NCBI RefSeq assembly: GCF_029948125.1
Contig: NZ_JASAMB010000003.1
Span: forward strand, 62,001 to 126,000
Source: Catellatospora sp. KI3
GTDB taxonomy: Bacteria; Actinomycetota; Actinomycetes; Mycobacteriales; Micromonosporaceae
Direction: 5' to 3'
DNA length: 64,000 nucleotides
The notes beneath the pieces were generated by a model. It saw only the letters and a list, made by a program, of their open reading frames with translations, was not told where the DNA came from and did not search any database. A program made the translations under genes and the position numbers. Below are positions 25,562 to 33,752 of this stretch, piece after piece (position 1 is the first letter of the stretch; each line of letters starts with the position of its first letter).

Positions 25562-25998
25562 GAACCGAACCGCTGCGTACGGGACCGGACCTGCCCGCGG
25601 GCGGCCCGACCCAGCAGTCGATCGGAGACCTGATCGGCGACATCAGCACCGACCTGTCGACGCTGATGCGGCAGGAGCTGGAGCTGGCCAGGGCCGAGTT
25701 CCGGCAGGAGGCGGCCAAGGCGGGCCGCGCGGCCGGGATGTTCGCCGCGGCCGGGATCGCCGGGTTCCTGGCGGTGCTGTTCGTGTCGCTGGCCCTGTGG
25801 CGGCTGCTGTCGGCGGTGATGGACGCGGGCTGGGCCGCGGTGATCGTGGCGGTCCTCTGGGCCGTCGTCGGCGCCATCCTGTACGGGGCCGGCCGGTCCT
25901 GGCTGCGTCGGCTGAAGCCGATGCCGCAGACGACACAGACCGTGAAGGAGATGCCTTCGGCGCTGCGGGGGCACAGCCGTGAGGGGGACATGCCATGA
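25558..25998 (+). CDS. Phage-holin-family (DUF1469/Holin_3) membrane protein
   Basis: 146 residues. An N-terminal amphipathic helix with DLIGDISTDLSTLMRQELELARAEFRQEA precedes two membrane helices (about residues 58-80 and 90-112). This is the usual Holin_3 superfamily layout. In bacteria these are chromosomal envelope proteins and not phage lysis genes. It overlaps both neighbours by 4 bp. Confidence 0.85.
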   Translation: MRTEPLRTGPDLPAGGPTQQSIGDLIGDISTDLSTLMRQELELARAEFRQEAAKAGRAAGMFAAAGIAGFLAVLFVSLALWRLLSAVMDAGWAAVIVAVLWAVVGAILYGAGRSWLRRLKPMPQTTQTVKEMPSALRGHSREGDMP

Positions 25999-26537
25999 GT
26001 ACGCAGCCCGAGCAGATCCGCCGGGACATCGAACGCACCCGGGAGGAGCTTCGCGGCAACGTCGACGCGCTCAACGACCGGGTGAACCCGTCTCGGGTGG
26101 TCGGCCGCCGGGTCGACGCGGCCAGGGGAATGGTCACGTCGGTGCGCGAGCGGGTCATGGGCACCGCCCAGCACCCGCTGCGCAGCGGCGAAGGAGCCGT
26201 GTCGGCGCTGACCGACAAGGCGTCGTCGGCGGCCGACTCGGTCGGCGCCACCGCCTCGGCGGCCCAGCAGCGGGTGCTGTCCAGCACCCAGGGCAGCCCG
26301 CTGGCCGCGGGCCTGATCGCCTTCGGGGCCGGGGTGCTCATCTCGGCGCTGCTGCCGGCCAGCGAGCCGGAGCAGCGGCTGGCCGGCCAGCTCAAGGAGA
26401 AGGTGTCCGAGCACGCCGACGAGCTCAAGGAGCAGGCGTCGCAGGCGGTCGGGGAGGTGCGCGAGCACCTGCGGGAGCCGGTGCAGCAGGCGGTCGAGTC
26501 GGTCAAGTCCTCCGCTTCGGAGGCGATGCCGAGCTGA
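25995..26537 (+). CDS. DUF3618 protein
   Basis: 180 residues. The N-terminus EQIRRDIERTREELRGNVDALNDRVNP is the DUF3618 signature. A membrane helix (GLIAFGAGVLISALLPA, about residues 108-125) is followed by helices rich in Lys and Glu. Last gene of the envelope operon; a perfect 18-bp hairpin terminator follows. Confidence 0.85.
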   Translation: MSTQPEQIRRDIERTREELRGNVDALNDRVNPSRVVGRRVDAARGMVTSVRERVMGTAQHPLRSGEGAVSALTDKASSAADSVGATASAAQQRVLSSTQGSPLAAGLIAFGAGVLISALLPASEPEQRLAGQLKEKVSEHADELKEQASQAVGEVREHLREPVQQAVESVKSSASEAMPS

Positions 26538-26550
26538 CTGTCGGCAAGGG

Positions 26551-26598
26551 GCCGGTCGGCCGGTCCGGGCAGCACCGCTGCCGGACCGGCCGACCGGC
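26551..26598. terminator. Bidirectional hairpin terminator, 18-bp perfect stem
   Basis: Arms at 26551-26568 and 26581-26598, fully complementary, with a 12-nt loop. It sits between the convergent DUF3618 and SpoIIE phosphatase genes and abuts the stop of the latter. Confidence 0.8.
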
Positions 26599-26601
26599 GT
26601 A

Positions 26602-27795
26602 TCAGACGGTGGCCCGGCGGGTCGCCTCGGCCGACCACTCGACCAGCATCAGCGTCGCGTCGTCGCGGACCGGGCCCTGCGGGAACTCGACCACCCGGCG
26701 GGCCAGCTGCCGCAGCGTCTCCGGCGCGGGCAGCTTCGCCAGCTGCGCCCGCTCGGCCAGGTCCGCCAGCCGCTGCTCGCCGAACGGCTCACCGGCACGG
26801 TTGCGGGCCTCGACCACCCCGTCGGAGAAGAGCAGCAGCCGGTCACCCGGCTCCAGGTTCTCCTCGCCCACGTCGAGCCGGGCGTCGGCCAGGCCTAGCG
26901 GCATCCGTCGGCCGCCGGACAGCGCGCCCACCGTCCTGCTGCCGCGCAGCAGCAGCGGGAACGGGTGCCCGGCGTTGACGTAGCGCAGCACGCCCGCGTC
27001 GGTGTCCAGCTCGCAGAGCAGCCCGGTCACGAAGGCCCGCTGGCCGAACTGCTGCGCCAGCGACCGCTCGGCCGCCTGGACCAGGTTGGCCAGGGCCGGG
27101 TCGCGCTGCCGCGCGGCCCGGATCGCGCCCAGCGCCGTCACGGACATGACCGCGGCCGACAGGCCCCGGCCGACCGCGTCCAGGATCAGGAAGCGGGCGT
27201 ACGGTCCGTCGAGGGCGTAGTCGAACGCGTCGCCGCCGATGTCGTACCGGGGCTCCAGGATGGCGCTGACCACCAGCCGGTCGGAGGTGAACGTCAGCGG
27301 CGGCAGGGCCGAGGTGAGCATCTCGGCCGCCACCGTCATCGGCCTGCTGCGCCGCAGCCGGCGCAGCGCGTCGCCGTAGGGCATCTTCACCCCGATCAGA
27401 TGCCCGGCCAGGTTGACGTAGGTCTCGCACCACTCGCGCACCGGCGCGAGGTCACCGGGCACGAGCATCTCGACGACACCGAGCCGCTCGGACCCGTCCA
27501 CCAGCGGGACCCACAGCCGCCCCGGCGCGGTGTCCGCCGGGTACTGCGTGGTGACGGTGGTGTAGGCGCGGCCCGCCAGGGTGGTTTCGATCTCCAGCGG
27601 GGGGCCGGTGGGCTTGCCGCGCTCCGGGATCGGGCGCAGGCAGCGCTGCTCGACGTCGGCCAGGTAGCAGGTGGTCTCCATGCGCAGCGGGCGCAGCGCC
27701 GCGCCTACGCACTCGGCGACCTGCTCGGACCGCGCGTGCTGGACCAGTTGGAGCAGATCGATGATGGCCGCGTGCCAGGGGTCGTACCGCATCAT
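26602..27795 (-). CDS. GAF-like plus SpoIIE/PP2C serine phosphatase
   Basis: 397 residues. Residues about 1-150 are a sensor-like domain (GAF type). Residues about 175-390 are the SpoIIE phosphatase with EPRYDIGGDAFDYAL (metal Asp), GRGLSAAVMSV, TGLLCELD and LLFSDGVVEARN. Such enzymes dephosphorylate STAS antagonists and so release sigma factors. The STAS protein at 31939 and the sigma factor at 7221 are possible targets. Start ATG at 27795; ATG at 27792 is equally possible. Confidence 0.87.
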   Translation of the reverse strand: MMRYDPWHAAIIDLLQLVQHARSEQVAECVGAALRPLRMETTCYLADVEQRCLRPIPERGKPTGPPLEIETTLAGRAYTTVTTQYPADTAPGRLWVPLVDGSERLGVVEMLVPGDLAPVREWCETYVNLAGHLIGVKMPYGDALRRLRRSRPMTVAAEMLTSALPPLTFTSDRLVVSAILEPRYDIGGDAFDYALDGPYARFLILDAVGRGLSAAVMSVTALGAIRAARQRDPALANLVQAAERSLAQQFGQRAFVTGLLCELDTDAGVLRYVNAGHPFPLLLRGSRTVGALSGGRRMPLGLADARLDVGEENLEPGDRLLLFSDGVVEARNRAGEPFGEQRLADLAERAQLAKLPAPETLRQLARRVVEFPQGPVRDDATLMLVEWSAEATRRATV

Positions 27796-27840
27796 GCCTC
27801 CAACCAGGTGGACCGGGTTCGTACCCCGGTGCGGCGGGCC

Positions 27841-28557
27841 CTATTCGCCGGTCTGCCGGTGCGGCGCCGTCACCGGCTTGGACTCCGGTGAGCCGTGCTG
27901 CCGCAGGAAGATGCTCAGTACGACGAGCGCGCCGACGGCGAGGAACTCGCTCTGCCAGTTCTGCATGGACTGGAACCAGAAGTCGGAGGAGCCGAGGAAC
28001 TGCCAGGCGCTCACCCCGGGCTGGCCGCGCAGGGCCTGCTGCTCGTTGTAGTCGGCGGTGCCGCCCAGCAGGTGGCTCACGAACGACAGCGCGAAGAAGG
28101 CGAGCAGCACGATGGCGAGGCTGTTGCGGTAGACCGCCTGCGCGAAGCCGTGGCCCTTCGAGGCCTGCGGCGCGTCGGGACCGGCCTGGTCCGGCTCGTC
28201 CTCGGGGCGGTCCTTCTGCTCCGGCTTCTTCGACTCCGCCGAGCCCCGCTGCACCAGGTACGCCGTCAGCAGCACGTACGCGCCCATCTGCAGGAACTCA
28301 GACTCCCAGTTCTCGAAGACGGCCTCGGCGAAGTGCCCGGTGGCCAGGTAGTGCCAGTACGAGTCCCCGGCCTGGCCGAACTCGGCGAGCTCCTCGTTGC
28401 GCACCTGCCACCCGAACACGCTCTGCAGCACCAGGAACAGGATGAACGCCCCGAACATGGCCAGAGAGAGGGCGTTGTCGCGGATGAAGCCCTTCGTGGC
28501 GCTCTGCGGCTCGACCTGACGCTGCTCAGAGTCGCGGAGTATGTCACCGGTCGTCAC
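27841..28557 (-). CDS. DUF6766-type four-helix membrane protein with internal repeat
   Basis: 238 residues from the GTG at 28557. Two halves repeat the same plan: helix, a loop of about 40 residues, then NWESEFLQMGAYVLLTAYL plus RGSAESK in the first half and NWQSEFLAVGALVVLSIFL plus HGSPESK in the second. This is an evident duplication. A charged linker (about residues 105-140) separates them. The function is unknown. A GGGTAT at 28622-28617 on this strand could be a SigF-like -10, but no -35 is at the right distance. Confidence 0.75.
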   Translation of the reverse strand: MTTGDILRDSEQRQVEPQSATKGFIRDNALSLAMFGAFILFLVLQSVFGWQVRNEELAEFGQAGDSYWHYLATGHFAEAVFENWESEFLQMGAYVLLTAYLVQRGSAESKKPEQKDRPEDEPDQAGPDAPQASKGHGFAQAVYRNSLAIVLLAFFALSFVSHLLGGTADYNEQQALRGQPGVSAWQFLGSSDFWFQSMQNWQSEFLAVGALVVLSIFLRQHGSPESKPVTAPHRQTGE

Positions 28558-28693
28558 TTCGCACCCCCGATGTGCCCGGCGCCGCCCGGCGGTACGGGGC
28601 AGCGCACGAGGCATCTATACCCCGATCGGCGCAAACCATGCCGCAACGGCCGCCGACCGGAGCCGCCGGGCGGGTAAACCCGCAGGTGGTGGC

Positions 28694-28720
28694 GTTTTAC
28701 GGAAGCCGCTTGCCGGGTAG
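28694..28720 (+). promoter_or_regulatory. SigB/F-like promoter for the DUF4142 gene
   Basis: GTTT (28694-28697), 17 nt, GGGTAG (28715-28720), 39 bp before the ATG at 28760. Confidence 0.5.
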
Positions 28721-28759
28721 GACTGCCGGACGCAGAACAGCGACGAAGGGCGGAAGGTC

Positions 28760-29329
28760 ATGTGGAAGCGGATTGTGGTGCTGCTGGCCGCTGTGGCGAT
28801 GGCGCTGGTGGGCGGCGCGGCGGGGACGGCGCTGGCGGCCGTGCAGCCGTCGGAGCAGGACACGACGTGGATGGCCGCGGCACACCAGGCGAACCTGGCG
28901 GAGATCGCGACCGGCAAGATGGCACAGGAGAAGGCGAGCTCCGACACGGTCAAGCAGCTCGGTGAACGGTTCGTCACCGACCATACGAAGCTTGACCAGT
29001 CCCTGACGGCTCTGGCGCAGCAGCTGAACGTGACCCTGCCGGGCGAGCCGAACCAGGAGCAGCAGGCGGTCGCCCAGAAGCTGCAGGCGGCCAGCGGCGG
29101 CGAGTTCGACCGGATGTGGGTCGAGCAGCAGCTGGCGGCGCACGCCAAGTCGATGCAGGCCACCCAGCAGGAGGTCGACAAGGGTGAGCTGGCGCAGGTG
29201 AAGCAGGCGGCCGAGCAGGCCATGCCCGTCATCCAGGCCCACCACCAGGCACTGATGGACGCGGCGCCGGACTTCGGCGTCACCCCGCAGACGCCCGGAC
29301 CCATGACGACGCCGAGGCCGGGACAGTGA
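28760..29329 (+). CDS. Exported DUF4142 (ferritin-like) protein
   Basis: 189 residues. A clear Sec signal peptide (MWKRIVVLLAAVAMALVG...ALA) is followed by a four-helix DUF4142 domain with HQANLAEIATGKMAQEKA, FVTDHTKLDQSL, and HHQALMDAAPDFG, then a Pro/Thr tail. Family members are periplasmic or surface helical bundles often induced by stress. The role is unknown. Confidence 0.85.
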   Translation: MWKRIVVLLAAVAMALVGGAAGTALAAVQPSEQDTTWMAAAHQANLAEIATGKMAQEKASSDTVKQLGERFVTDHTKLDQSLTALAQQLNVTLPGEPNQEQQAVAQKLQAASGGEFDRMWVEQQLAAHAKSMQATQQEVDKGELAQVKQAAEQAMPVIQAHHQALMDAAPDFGVTPQTPGPMTTPRPGQ

Positions 29330-29464
29330 CACTCCACGGTCGCTCTGCTTGAAGTGCGACTGGTGCGCAGCGCAGATTGTGGCCGGGGCCGCCGCCGCGG
29401 CCACCGTCGTGTCCGCCCATCCGGAGGCGTTTGAGCAGCTCAAGCCAGCGGTACAGACGCTCTC

Positions 29465-30451
29465 ATGGCTGAGAAACCGCTTCGTGAGGCCGGTGCGGCA
29501 CCACCGCCGGAAGCCGGACCGGACAGCCCGGCGTCGCTGGGCCGCCGCTCCTGGTGGCAGGTGCTGCGCCGCACCGTCAACCAGTTCAGCACCGACGACC
29601 TGGGGGTATGGGCCGCCGCACTCACCTACTACGGCATGCTGTCGCTCTTCCCAGGGCTGCTGGTGCTGACCGCCCTGCTCGGGCTGTTCAGCGACGACCT
29701 GGTCGGCGGGCTGGTGAACGACGTGAAGCCGATCATGCCCGGACCGGTGCAGGACATCGTCACCACCGCCCTGGCCGACGTGCAGCAGAGCCCGCGCAAG
29801 GCCGGCGTCGCCGCGATCGTCGGACTCGTCCTGGCCACGTGGTCCGCGTCGGGGTACATCGACGCGTTCATGAAGGCCTCGAACGCGATCTACGACGTGC
29901 CCGAGGGGCGGCCGCTGTGGAAGCGGCTGCCGCTGCGGCTGGGCGTGACCGTGCTGACCGGCGTACTGCTGGTGGTCTGCATTCTGATCGTCGTGCTGGG
30001 CGGCAGGCTCGCCGATACGCTGGGGGACTCGCTCGGCATGTCGAGCGCCGCCGTGACCGCTTGGAAGATCATCAAGTGGCCGATCCTGGTGCTGCTGGTG
30101 GCCCTGCTGCTGGCGATCCTGTACTGGGCGGCGCCCAACGCGCGGCAGGGCGGCTTCCGCTGGAGCAGTCCGGGCGGCCTGCTCGCGGTGCTCCTGTGGA
30201 TCCTCGTCTCGGTCGCCTTCGGCTTCTACGCGGCGAACTTCGCCTCCTACACGGCCACCTACGGCGCCCTGGGCGGCGTGATCGTGTTCCTGATCTGGCT
30301 GTGGCTGACCAACATGGCCATCCTGCTGGGTGCCGAGTTCGACGCCGAGCTGGAGCGCGAGCGGGCCATCGCCGCCGGGCACCCGGCCGAGCAGGAGCCG
30401 TACCTGCAACTGCGCGACGACCGCAAGGTCGACGACACGAAGGACCTCTGA
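29465..30451 (+). CDS. YihY/BrkB family inner-membrane protein
   Basis: 328 residues with six or seven membrane segments. Family marks: AAALTYYGMLSLFPGLLVL, ATWSASGYIDAFMKASNAIYDVPEGRP, and GGVIVFLIWLWLTNMAILLGAEFDAELER. YihY proteins are conserved membrane proteins of debated function. A weak GTTT-N16-CGGTAC (29429-29454) precedes it. The stop is followed by a strong hairpin. Confidence 0.88.
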   Translation: MAEKPLREAGAAPPPEAGPDSPASLGRRSWWQVLRRTVNQFSTDDLGVWAAALTYYGMLSLFPGLLVLTALLGLFSDDLVGGLVNDVKPIMPGPVQDIVTTALADVQQSPRKAGVAAIVGLVLATWSASGYIDAFMKASNAIYDVPEGRPLWKRLPLRLGVTVLTGVLLVVCILIVVLGGRLADTLGDSLGMSSAAVTAWKIIKWPILVLLVALLLAILYWAAPNARQGGFRWSSPGGLLAVLLWILVSVAFGFYAANFASYTATYGALGGVIVFLIWLWLTNMAILLGAEFDAELERERAIAAGHPAEQEPYLQLRDDRKVDDTKDL

Positions 30452-30462
30452 CCGCACAGCAC

Positions 30463-30490
30463 GGGCACCCGCCGAGGAGGGCGGGTGCCC
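30463..30490. terminator. Hairpin terminator between convergent genes
   Basis: Perfect 11-bp arms GGGCACCCGCC (30463-30473) and its complement (30480-30490), with a 6-nt loop. Confidence 0.8.
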
Positions 30491-30517
30491 GCGGTGAGCC
30501 GGGCGGCGTCGGGCGGT

Positions 30518-30886
30518 TCAGCGTCCGCGATCGGCGGCACTCTGGCACGGGACGCACTGGGTCGCCCACGGCATGATCTCCAGCCGCCCCACCGGGATCC
30601 GGCCGTCGCACGTCTCGCAGGTGCCCAGCGTGCCCGCCTGCCAGCGCACCAGCGCGGCCTCCAGCCGGTGCAGCTGCTCGTGCAAGGCCGCCGACACCAG
30701 GTCGTGCTGCGCGCTCTCGGAGGCCAGCGAGCCGGCGTCGGCGATGTCGCCGGGGCCCTGCTGCGCGACGTTGAGCTCCGAGCGCACCTGCGACTCCAGG
30801 CGGATGTGCTCGGCCGCCTCGTCGTACCGCTGCTGCAGCAGGCGGCCGAGGCCGTCCATCGTCAGTTCTTCCGCCATCGCAGTCAT
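30518..30886 (-). CDS. TraR/DksA-type C4 zinc-finger protein
   Basis: 122 residues. Two helices forming a coiled coil lead to a four-Cys zinc site, CETC near residue 90 and CVPC near residue 113. DksA-like proteins act in the RNA polymerase secondary channel, and small actinobacterial members are linked to stress. A SigF-like promoter lies 35 bp upstream. ATG at 30886 or 30877 could be the start. Confidence 0.85.
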   Translation of the reverse strand: MTAMAEELTMDGLGRLLQQRYDEAAEHIRLESQVRSELNVAQQGPGDIADAGSLASESAQHDLVSAALHEQLHRLEAALVRWQAGTLGTCETCDGRIPVGRLEIMPWATQCVPCQSAADRGR

Positions 30887-30920
30887 CGCCGGCTCCTAAC
30901 GTGCCTTGGTTTCGCGGTCT

Positions 30921-30945
30921 GTTCCCTCAGGGATGACTGTTAAAC
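30921..30945 (-). promoter_or_regulatory. SigB/F-like promoter for the TraR/DksA gene
   Basis: On the minus strand GTTT (30945-30942), 15 nt, GGGAAC (30926-30921). Confidence 0.5.
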
Positions 30946-31015
30946 GTCGCGATGGCGAAAGGGGTTCGGCTCCGGTGGGATCGGCCGCGGCGCCCCGAAA
31001 CGGACCGGGAGCGAG

Positions 31016-31040
31016 GTTTGCCGACCCCCGCGGCGGGCAT
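31016..31040 (+). promoter_or_regulatory. SigB/F-like promoter for the GlsB/YeaQ gene
   Basis: GTTT (31016-31019), 15 nt, GGGCAT (31035-31040), 39 bp before the ATG at 31079. Confidence 0.5.
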
Positions 31041-31078
31041 TCGGGAGCCGAAGACGTCACGCGCAAAGGAGTACGGTC

Positions 31079-31348
31079 ATGACTGTCGCCGGAATCATCT
31101 CGGCCATCATCGTCGGCCTGGTCATCGGCGCGCTGGGCCGGTTGGTCGTGCCCGGCCGCCAGGATCTGCCGATCTGGCTCACCATCGTCGTCGGCATCGT
31201 CGCCGCGCTGATCGGCACCGCGCTGGCCCAGGCTGTGGGGGTCGCGGTCACCGACGGCATCGACTGGATCGAGCTCGTGTTCCAGATCGGTCTGGCGGCG
31301 CTGGGTGTGGCGCTGTTCAGCGGGGTCCGCGGGCGCCGCTCCATCTGA
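31079..31348 (+). CDS. GlsB/YeaQ/YmgE-type small membrane stress protein
   Basis: 89 residues with three membrane helices: GIISAIIVGLVIGALGRLVVPG, PIWLTIVVGIVAALIGTALA, and ELVFQIGLAALGVALFSG. This matches the transglycosylase-associated (GlsB/YeaQ) family, small envelope proteins raised in general stress. AAAGGAG lies just before the start. Confidence 0.88.
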   Translation: MTVAGIISAIIVGLVIGALGRLVVPGRQDLPIWLTIVVGIVAALIGTALAQAVGVAVTDGIDWIELVFQIGLAALGVALFSGVRGRRSI

Positions 31349-31358
31349 CGCCACCTGT

Positions 31359-31398
31359 ACGCGGAGAGGGCCGGGTATGCACCCGGCCCTCTCCGCGT
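31359..31398. terminator. Bidirectional hairpin terminator, 18-bp perfect stem
   Basis: Arms 31359-31376 and 31381-31398 with a 4-nt loop ATGC, between the convergent GlsB and DUF427 genes. Confidence 0.85.
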
Positions 31399-31399
31399 G

Positions 31400-31771
31400 T
31401 CAGCGGTCGTCGGCCCGACCGCCCTCTTCGAGGCGGACCGGCGGACCGAAGGCGACCGCGCGCCGCAGTGCCCGCGCCGAGGGCCAGGGGTGGTCGTAGC
31501 TCCACGCGGACGCCGCGCCGACCACCCCGCCGACCTCGACGTCGAAGTAGCGGGCCACCCCTTTCCACGGGCACCAGCTCCGCTTGCGGCGGGGGCGCAG
31601 CCGCTGCCACCGCACCGCCTCGGCCGGGAAGTAGCACGCTCCGTCCCGGTGGATCACGTCGGCGCTCTCGGCCAGCACGGTCCCTCGCCACACGGCCCGC
31701 ATGACCGCCCGTGGCCGGTCGACGGCACGGCGGCGCCGGAACAGCGGAAAACCGGGATATAGCGCCTTCAT
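31400..31771 (-). CDS. DUF427 protein
   Basis: 123 residues. VLAESADVIHRDGACYFPAEAVRW, CPWKGVARYFDVEV and SWSYDHPWP-like phrases identify the DUF427 beta-barrel fold (proteins named DUF427/NTPD-like). The function is unknown. It ends right at the shared terminator. Confidence 0.85.
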   Translation of the reverse strand: MKALYPGFPLFRRRRAVDRPRAVMRAVWRGTVLAESADVIHRDGACYFPAEAVRWQRLRPRRKRSWCPWKGVARYFDVEVGGVVGAASAWSYDHPWPSARALRRAVAFGPPVRLEEGGRADDR

Positions 31772-31807
31772 CAGCCGAATACGCCTGAACTCGCTCCTGA
31801 CGGAGAT

Positions 31808-31833
31808 GTTTGGACCCGCTGCGCCAAGGGTAA
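31808..31833 (+). promoter_or_regulatory. SigB/F-like promoter for the STAS-ANTAR operon
   Basis: GTTT (31808-31811), 16 nt, GGGTAA (31828-31833), about 105 bp before the GTG at 31939. Confidence 0.5.
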
Positions 31834-31938
31834 TCCCATGACCTCACGCGTTTTGGAACACGACCTGTCGGTGACGTAGGGCAGGCCAGCGTTGACACGG
31901 TTGATGAACCAGCCACTCGCTTCAGCTCTGGAGACGAC

Positions 31939-32271
31939 GTGTCTGGCAACCGTACGACCAAAAAGTGGACCCAGCTCATCTCCGGCCGCACCGCGGTCCT
32001 CGTCCTCAGCGGCGAGCTCGACCTCGCCACGGTGGAGGATCTCGAACGTTTCCTCGACGGCATGCGCCACACGGGCGCGGACTGCGTCGTCCTGGACCTG
32101 TCCGAGGTCTCCTTCATCGACTGCCAGAGCATGAGGATCATCGGCCACGCCGCACTGGCCGCCCTGTCGACCGGCATGGACGTGCGGGTCGTCGGCCTCA
32201 GCAACCTGTCGGCCCTCGTGTTCCGCGTCTGCGGACTCGGCGAACTGCTGCCCGCCGAGGGGCCGGGGTGA
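31939..32271 (+). CDS. STAS-domain anti-sigma factor antagonist
   Basis: 110 residues from a GTG. Core AVLVLSGELDLATVEDLERFL and VVLDLSEVSFIDCQSMRIIGHA: the phosphorylatable Ser of SpoIIAA/RsbV (usually DSSG) is replaced by Cys-Gln-Ser (DCQS), with Ser retained one position later. In partner switching the unphosphorylated form binds the anti-sigma kinase. It is followed 10 bp later by an ANTAR protein. Confidence 0.85.
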   Translation: MSGNRTTKKWTQLISGRTAVLVLSGELDLATVEDLERFLDGMRHTGADCVVLDLSEVSFIDCQSMRIIGHAALAALSTGMDVRVVGLSNLSALVFRVCGLGELLPAEGPG

Positions 32272-32281
32272 GGAGGTCCAG

Positions 32282-33697
32282 ATGACCCGGGAGCCAGAGC
32301 GCGCCGACGGCGCCGGAGCTTGGGAGGCCGCGGCCGACGAGCGCGAACGCCTCGCCGACGAGCGGGAACTGCTCGCAGACGAGCGCGAGCTGCTCGCCGA
32401 CGCGCGGGACCGGCTCGCCGACCGGCACGACGTGGCCCTGGACCGGCAGGAGCGGCAATCGGCCCACGTGCCCGCGGACCACGGGACCGCGGCGGCCCGC
32501 GCGGCCGTGGCGCGGGCGGAGCAGTCGTTGCTGCGGGCGCAGGCGCAGCTGCGGCGCGCAAAGGCCGCCAGCGCTCGCGCGGAAGCTCAGCTGAGCAGGA
32601 CCGCCGCCGGGGAGCAGCGCAGCCGAGCCTCGGCGCTAGCCGACGCGGAGACCGACGCGGGCGAGCGGGCATGGTCGCGGGAGCGGCGCGGCTTCGTGGC
32701 CGCCGAGCGGGAGCAGCTCGCCCGGCGCCGCGACGAGCTGGCAGACGCCCGCGACGAGGACGCCGCGCTGCGTGAAGGGCAGGCCGACCAGCGGGAACGG
32801 AACGCCCTCCGGTGGGAGCGCCGACTGGCCGCCGGGCCTTCGCCCCGAGAGGGGCGCCTCGCCTCGGCGGCGGGCGGGGACCGGGGCCGACCGGGGCGCG
32901 CGCAGGCGCCGACCCGGCCGCCGGAGCAGGGCCGTACCGGCGAGGGGCAGGCTGACGGAGGGTGGACGCCCGAGTCGTACGGGCCGCTGCTCCTGGCCAG
33001 CTTCGCCGAGCTGGCCCGCCTGCTGGTCCGCTCGGACAACCTCGACGAGATCCTGCCGCATGTGCTCAAGCAGACCGTCGAGGTGGTGGCCGGCTGCACC
33101 TGCGCGGCCGTCACCCTGTGGCGCGACGAGCGCGCCACCGCGCCGGTCGCCACCGATCCCGTCGCGGCGGAACTCGACGAGACGGCCTTCGGCACCGGCG
33201 TGGGGCCCGGCCCGCAGGCCCTGAGCAGCGCACAGCCGCTGTACGCGCCGCGGCTGGCAACCGACCGGCGCTGGCCCGCGCTGGCCGCCACCGCCGGTCA
33301 GCTCGGCGTCGCGTCGGTGCTGAGCGTCGGCTTGTGCACGCGTCAGCCGGGCCAGTGGACACCGGTCGGTGCGCTCACGCTCTACGGCGGCACCGAGGAC
33401 GCGTTCAGCCCGCAGGACCGCGAGCTGGTCGACATCCTGGCGGCGTACCTCGCCGTCGCGGTGACCCTGACCGGGCGCCACGAGGAGGTCGAGCGCCGGG
33501 AAGCCGCCCTGCACCGGGCGCTGAGCAGCCGCGACGTGATCGGCCAGGCCAAGGGGATCCTGATGGAGCGGCAGCGGCTGTCGGCGGCCGACGCCTTCGA
33601 CGTGCTGCGGCACGCGTCGCAGCGGCTCAACCGCAGACTGGTCGACGTGGCGCAGCACCTGGCCGACACCGGCGAGCTGCCCGCACCGACGGACTAG
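32282..33697 (+). CDS. Coiled-coil, GAF and ANTAR RNA-binding regulator
   Basis: 471 residues. Residues 1-190 are a heptad-rich coiled coil dense in Arg, Glu and Ala (repeated DERE/LADERELLAD units). A GAF domain spans about 235-395. The C-terminal 60 residues are an ANTAR domain with SSRDVIGQAKGILMERQRLSAADAFDVLRHASQ. ANTAR domains bind paired hexaloop hairpins and prevent early termination. The long coiled coil is unusual for GAF-ANTAR proteins. It is co-transcribed with the STAS gene. Confidence 0.85.
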   Translation: MTREPERADGAGAWEAAADERERLADERELLADERELLADARDRLADRHDVALDRQERQSAHVPADHGTAAARAAVARAEQSLLRAQAQLRRAKAASARAEAQLSRTAAGEQRSRASALADAETDAGERAWSRERRGFVAAEREQLARRRDELADARDEDAALREGQADQRERNALRWERRLAAGPSPREGRLASAAGGDRGRPGRAQAPTRPPEQGRTGEGQADGGWTPESYGPLLLASFAELARLLVRSDNLDEILPHVLKQTVEVVAGCTCAAVTLWRDERATAPVATDPVAAELDETAFGTGVGPGPQALSSAQPLYAPRLATDRRWPALAATAGQLGVASVLSVGLCTRQPGQWTPVGALTLYGGTEDAFSPQDRELVDILAAYLAVAVTLTGRHEEVERREAALHRALSSRDVIGQAKGILMERQRLSAADAFDVLRHASQRLNRRLVDVAQHLADTGELPAPTD

Positions 33698-33710
33698 CCG
33701 AGTTCGGATC

Positions 33711-33745
33711 ACGCGGCCGGGCGTCAGGTCGACGCCCGGCCGCGT
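33711..33745. terminator. Hairpin terminator, 15-bp perfect stem
   Basis: Arms 33711-33725 and 33731-33745 with loop AGGTC, between convergent ANTAR and GH6 genes. Confidence 0.85.
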
Positions 33746-33752
33746 TGCCGGT

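Noticed and set aside
25558-25998. Phage holin suggesting a prophage
   Set aside because: No other phage genes nearby; Holin_3 proteins are common chromosomal envelope proteins in actinomycetes and this one sits in a stress operon.
28617-28636. GGGTAT with AAAC complement upstream of the DUF6766 gene
   Set aside because: The spacing between elements is only 10 nt, too short for a SigF-type promoter.
29429-29454. GTTT-N16-CGGTAC before the YihY gene
   Set aside because: The -10 lacks the GGG core shared by the other sites, so it was not listed as a promoter.
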